Shown here: positions 13,225 through 14,777 of the stretch, in pieces
Layout of the letters: the number at the start of each line of letters is the position of its first letter
Numbering within the stretch: the first letter of the stretch is position 1
Source of the DNA: Clostridiales bacterium
Lineage (GTDB): Bacteria > Bacillota_A > Clostridia > Peptostreptococcales > Anaerovoracaceae
Length of the DNA: 14,777 nt
NCBI GenBank assembly: GCA_024697655.1
Contig: JAILFI010000026.1
Location: 1 to 14,777 of the forward strand
Reading direction: 5' to 3'
Made by a program: the position numbers and the translations under genes
Notes under the pieces: generated by a model
Seen by the model: the letters and a program-made list of their open reading frames with translations, nothing else
What the model was told of the DNA's origin: nothing
The model's database searches: none

Positions 13225-14634
13225 ATGGAGAAAAATCTCGCAAAAACCTACAATCCGAAAGATTTTGAAGACCGGATCTATGCCCAGTGGGAGGAGGAAG
13301 GCGCGTTCAAGGCGGAAGTGGACCGCGATAAAAAGCCGTTCACCATCGTCATGCCGCCGCCGAATATCACAGGCCAGCTGCACATGGGCCACGCGCTCGA
13401 CCAGACGCTGCAGGATGTCCTGACGCGCTGGAAGAGACTGCAGGGGTACAGTTCCCTGTGGCTGCCCGGTTCCGACCACGCCAGCATCGCGACCGAGGTC
13501 AAGGTCGTCCAGAAGCTGCGCGAGGATGAGGGCAAGGAGAAAGAGGATATCGGCCGCGAGGCGTTCCTCGAAAGAGCCTGGGACTGGAAGCGCGTCTACG
13601 GCGGCAAGATCACCCAGCAGTGCAGAAAACTGGGCGACAGCTGCGACTGGAGCCGTGAGCGCTTCACCATGGACGAGGGCTGCAACAAGGCGGTCCGCAC
13701 CATGTTCGTCAACCTGTATAAGAAGGGTCTGATCTATCGCGGCAACCGCCTGATCAACTGGTGCCCGACCTGCGGGACGAGTCTGTCCGATGCGGAAGTC
13801 GAACATGAGGACAAGAACGGCAAGTACTGGTACTTCAGATATCCGGCGGAAGACGGCGGCGAAGGCATCGTGGTCGCGACCTCGCGTCCCGAGACCATGT
13901 TCACCGACATGGCCGTTGCGGTCAGCCCCGGGGATGAAAGATACACGCACCTGATCGGCAAGAATGTCATCCTGCCGCCCACCGGCAAACCGATCCCGGT
14001 CATCGAAGACGAGTACCCGGATCCCGAAAAGGGCACCGGCGCTGTCAAGATCACCCCGGCACACGACCCCAACGACTTCGAGGTCGGCCAGCGCCATGAC
14101 CTGCCGGTCATCAGCTGCATGAACTTCGACGGCACTATGAACGAATATGCCGGCAAGTACGAAGGCATGGACCGCTATGAGTGCCGCGAAGCGCTCATCA
14201 AAGATATGGAAGAGGGCGGTTACCTCGTCAAGACCGAGGATATGGTCATCCCGGTCGGCGAATGCTACCGCTGCCACACCCCGGTCGAGGCCATGCTGTC
14301 CGACCAGTGGTTCGTCAGCATGGAAGAACTGGCCAAGCCCGCGATCGAAGCGATCGAGAAGGGCGAGCTGGTCTTCGTGCCGGAGCGTTTCACCAAGATC
14401 TATCTGCACTGGCTCGAGAACATCCGCGACTGGTGCATTTCCCGACAGCTCTGGTGGGGCCACCGTATCCCGGCGTGGTACTGCGAGGACTGCGGCGAAC
14501 TGATCGTCGCAGAGGAAGATCCGACTGTTTGCCCGAAGTGCGGCGGCAAGCACCTCAGACAGGATGAAGACGTGTTCGGCACCTGGTTCTCTTCGGAACT
14601 GTGGCTGTTCTCGACGCTCGGTTGGCCGGCGTAG
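13225..14634 (+). CDS. valS: Valyl-tRNA synthetase, N-terminal part up to an in-frame TAG
   Basis: ATG 13225 follows AAAGGAG (13209-13215) by 9 bp and directly follows the Val T-box terminator. The product charges tRNA-Val in the cytoplasm. Visible are the [13 protein letters not shown] segment with the HIGH-type motif H53-M-G-H56, [12 protein letters not shown], the editing (CP1) domain with ATSRPETMF and [13 protein letters not shown], the LSDQWFVSM and [22 protein letters not shown] segments, and a zinc-like C-x2-C pair of pairs (CEDCGEL, CPKCGG). Codon 470 (14632-14634) is TAG, although a full ValRS is about 880 aa and the KMSKS motif would lie beyond. The same frame continues with clear ValRS sequence. 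Just before the stop, [20 protein letters not shown] departs from the usual [20 protein letters not shown] at several normally conserved residues. Explanations: sequencing error, a recent nonsense mutation or read-through. Family identity is certain; gene integrity is not. Confidence 0.93.
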   Translation: MEKNLAKTYNPKDFEDRIYAQWEEEGAFKAEVDRDKKPFTIVMPPPNITGQLHMGHALDQTLQDVLTRWKRLQGYSSLWLPGSDHASIATEVKVVQKLREDEGKEKEDIGREAFLERAWDWKRVYGGKITQQCRKLGDSCDWSRERFTMDEGCNKAVRTMFVNLYKKGLIYRGNRLINWCPTCGTSLSDAEVEHEDKNGKYWYFRYPAEDGGEGIVVATSRPETMFTDMAVAVSPGDERYTHLIGKNVILPPTGKPIPVIEDEYPDPEKGTGAVKITPAHDPNDFEVGQRHDLPVISCMNFDGTMNEYAGKYEGMDRYECREALIKDMEEGGYLVKTEDMVIPVGECYRCHTPVEAMLSDQWFVSMEELAKPAIEAIEKGELVFVPERFTKIYLHWLENIRDWCISRQLWWGHRIPAWYCEDCGELIVAEEDPTVCPKCGGKHLRQDEDVFGTWFSSELWLFSTLGWPA

Positions 14635-14777
14635 AGCGAGGATCTCGATTACTTCTTCCCGACCGACGTGCTGGTCACCGGTTACGACATCATTTTCTTC
14701 TGGGTCGTCCGCATGGTCTTCAGTTCCTATGAGACCATGGGCAAGAGCCCGTTCCAGTATGTGTACGTGCATGGTCT
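14635..14777 (+). pseudogene. valS: Continuation of valS after the in-frame TAG (runs off the window)
   Basis: In the frame of valS, the bases after the TAG read [16 protein letters not shown], then [20 protein letters not shown], then [11 protein letters not shown], which is the standard continuation of the ValRS catalytic domain leading towards KMSKS. No shift of frame is needed and no new start or ribosome site is present. It is therefore the same gene broken, or apparently broken, by one codon, and not a second gene. Whether to call it a pseudogene depends on whether the TAG is real and unsuppressed. Confidence 0.75.

Noticed and set aside
14632..14634. UAG reassigned to an amino acid in this organism
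   Set aside because: TAG is used as a normal stop at 3302-3304, 5198-5200, 7873-7875, 11298-11300 and in lysR, each at the expected end of the protein.
13207..14772. Open reading frame of 521 codons antisense to valS
   Set aside because: It mirrors the codon structure of the GC-rich valS gene, has no ribosome site and shows no protein-family resemblance.

Overview
The window looks like chromosome from a GC-rich anaerobic member of the Bacillota, probably Clostridia. I infer this from a canonical T-box leader controlling valS, a tRNA gene with encoded CCA, strong AGGAG-type ribosome sites, a fused chorismate mutase/prephenate dehydratase and a 2-carbon CoA-transferase. GC is roughly 55-60% by eye. 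No phage, transposase or CRISPR genes are visible. Species-level placement is not possible from the sequence alone.

Layout. (1) 1-3304: the 3' part of a gene for a MacB/FtsX-type ABC transporter with ATPase and permease fused, then a secreted, membrane-anchored acidic protein with Asp/Pro/Gly repeats. (2) 3338-3497: a compact tRNA-Pro(GGG) unit with its own promoter and intrinsic terminator. (3) 3498-3963: about 470 bp of non-coding DNA with a 26-bp tandem repeat, a cluster of four AACGTT boxes within inverted repeats, and a 33-bp tandem array whose units fold into hairpins. (4) 3964-10040: a promoter followed by five tightly spaced same-strand genes: pheA (P-protein), a succinyl/acetyl-CoA-type CoA-transferase, a streptothricin-acetyltransferase-like GNAT fused to an NAD(P)HX epimerase domain, an aldehyde dehydrogenase and a VanX/DdpX-type D-Ala-D-Ala dipeptidase. 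(5) 10053-11368: a convergent LysR regulator and, divergent from it, a 60-aa membrane protein gene, sharing an AT-rich intergenic region with dyads. (6) 11456-12881: a lipoprotein predicted to be a beta-helix, with a terminator. (7) 12905-14777: promoter, T-box riboswitch with a readable GUC (Val) specifier, terminator and valS, which runs off the window.

The most striking observations are an in-frame TAG at codon 470 of valS with homology continuing beyond it; the Sat-like GNAT/NnrE fusion; and the repeat-rich intergenic block between tRNA-Pro and pheA. I did not find a clearly new multi-gene defence or mobile system. The unusual content is in domain fusion, gene-neighbourhood composition and structured non-coding DNA.
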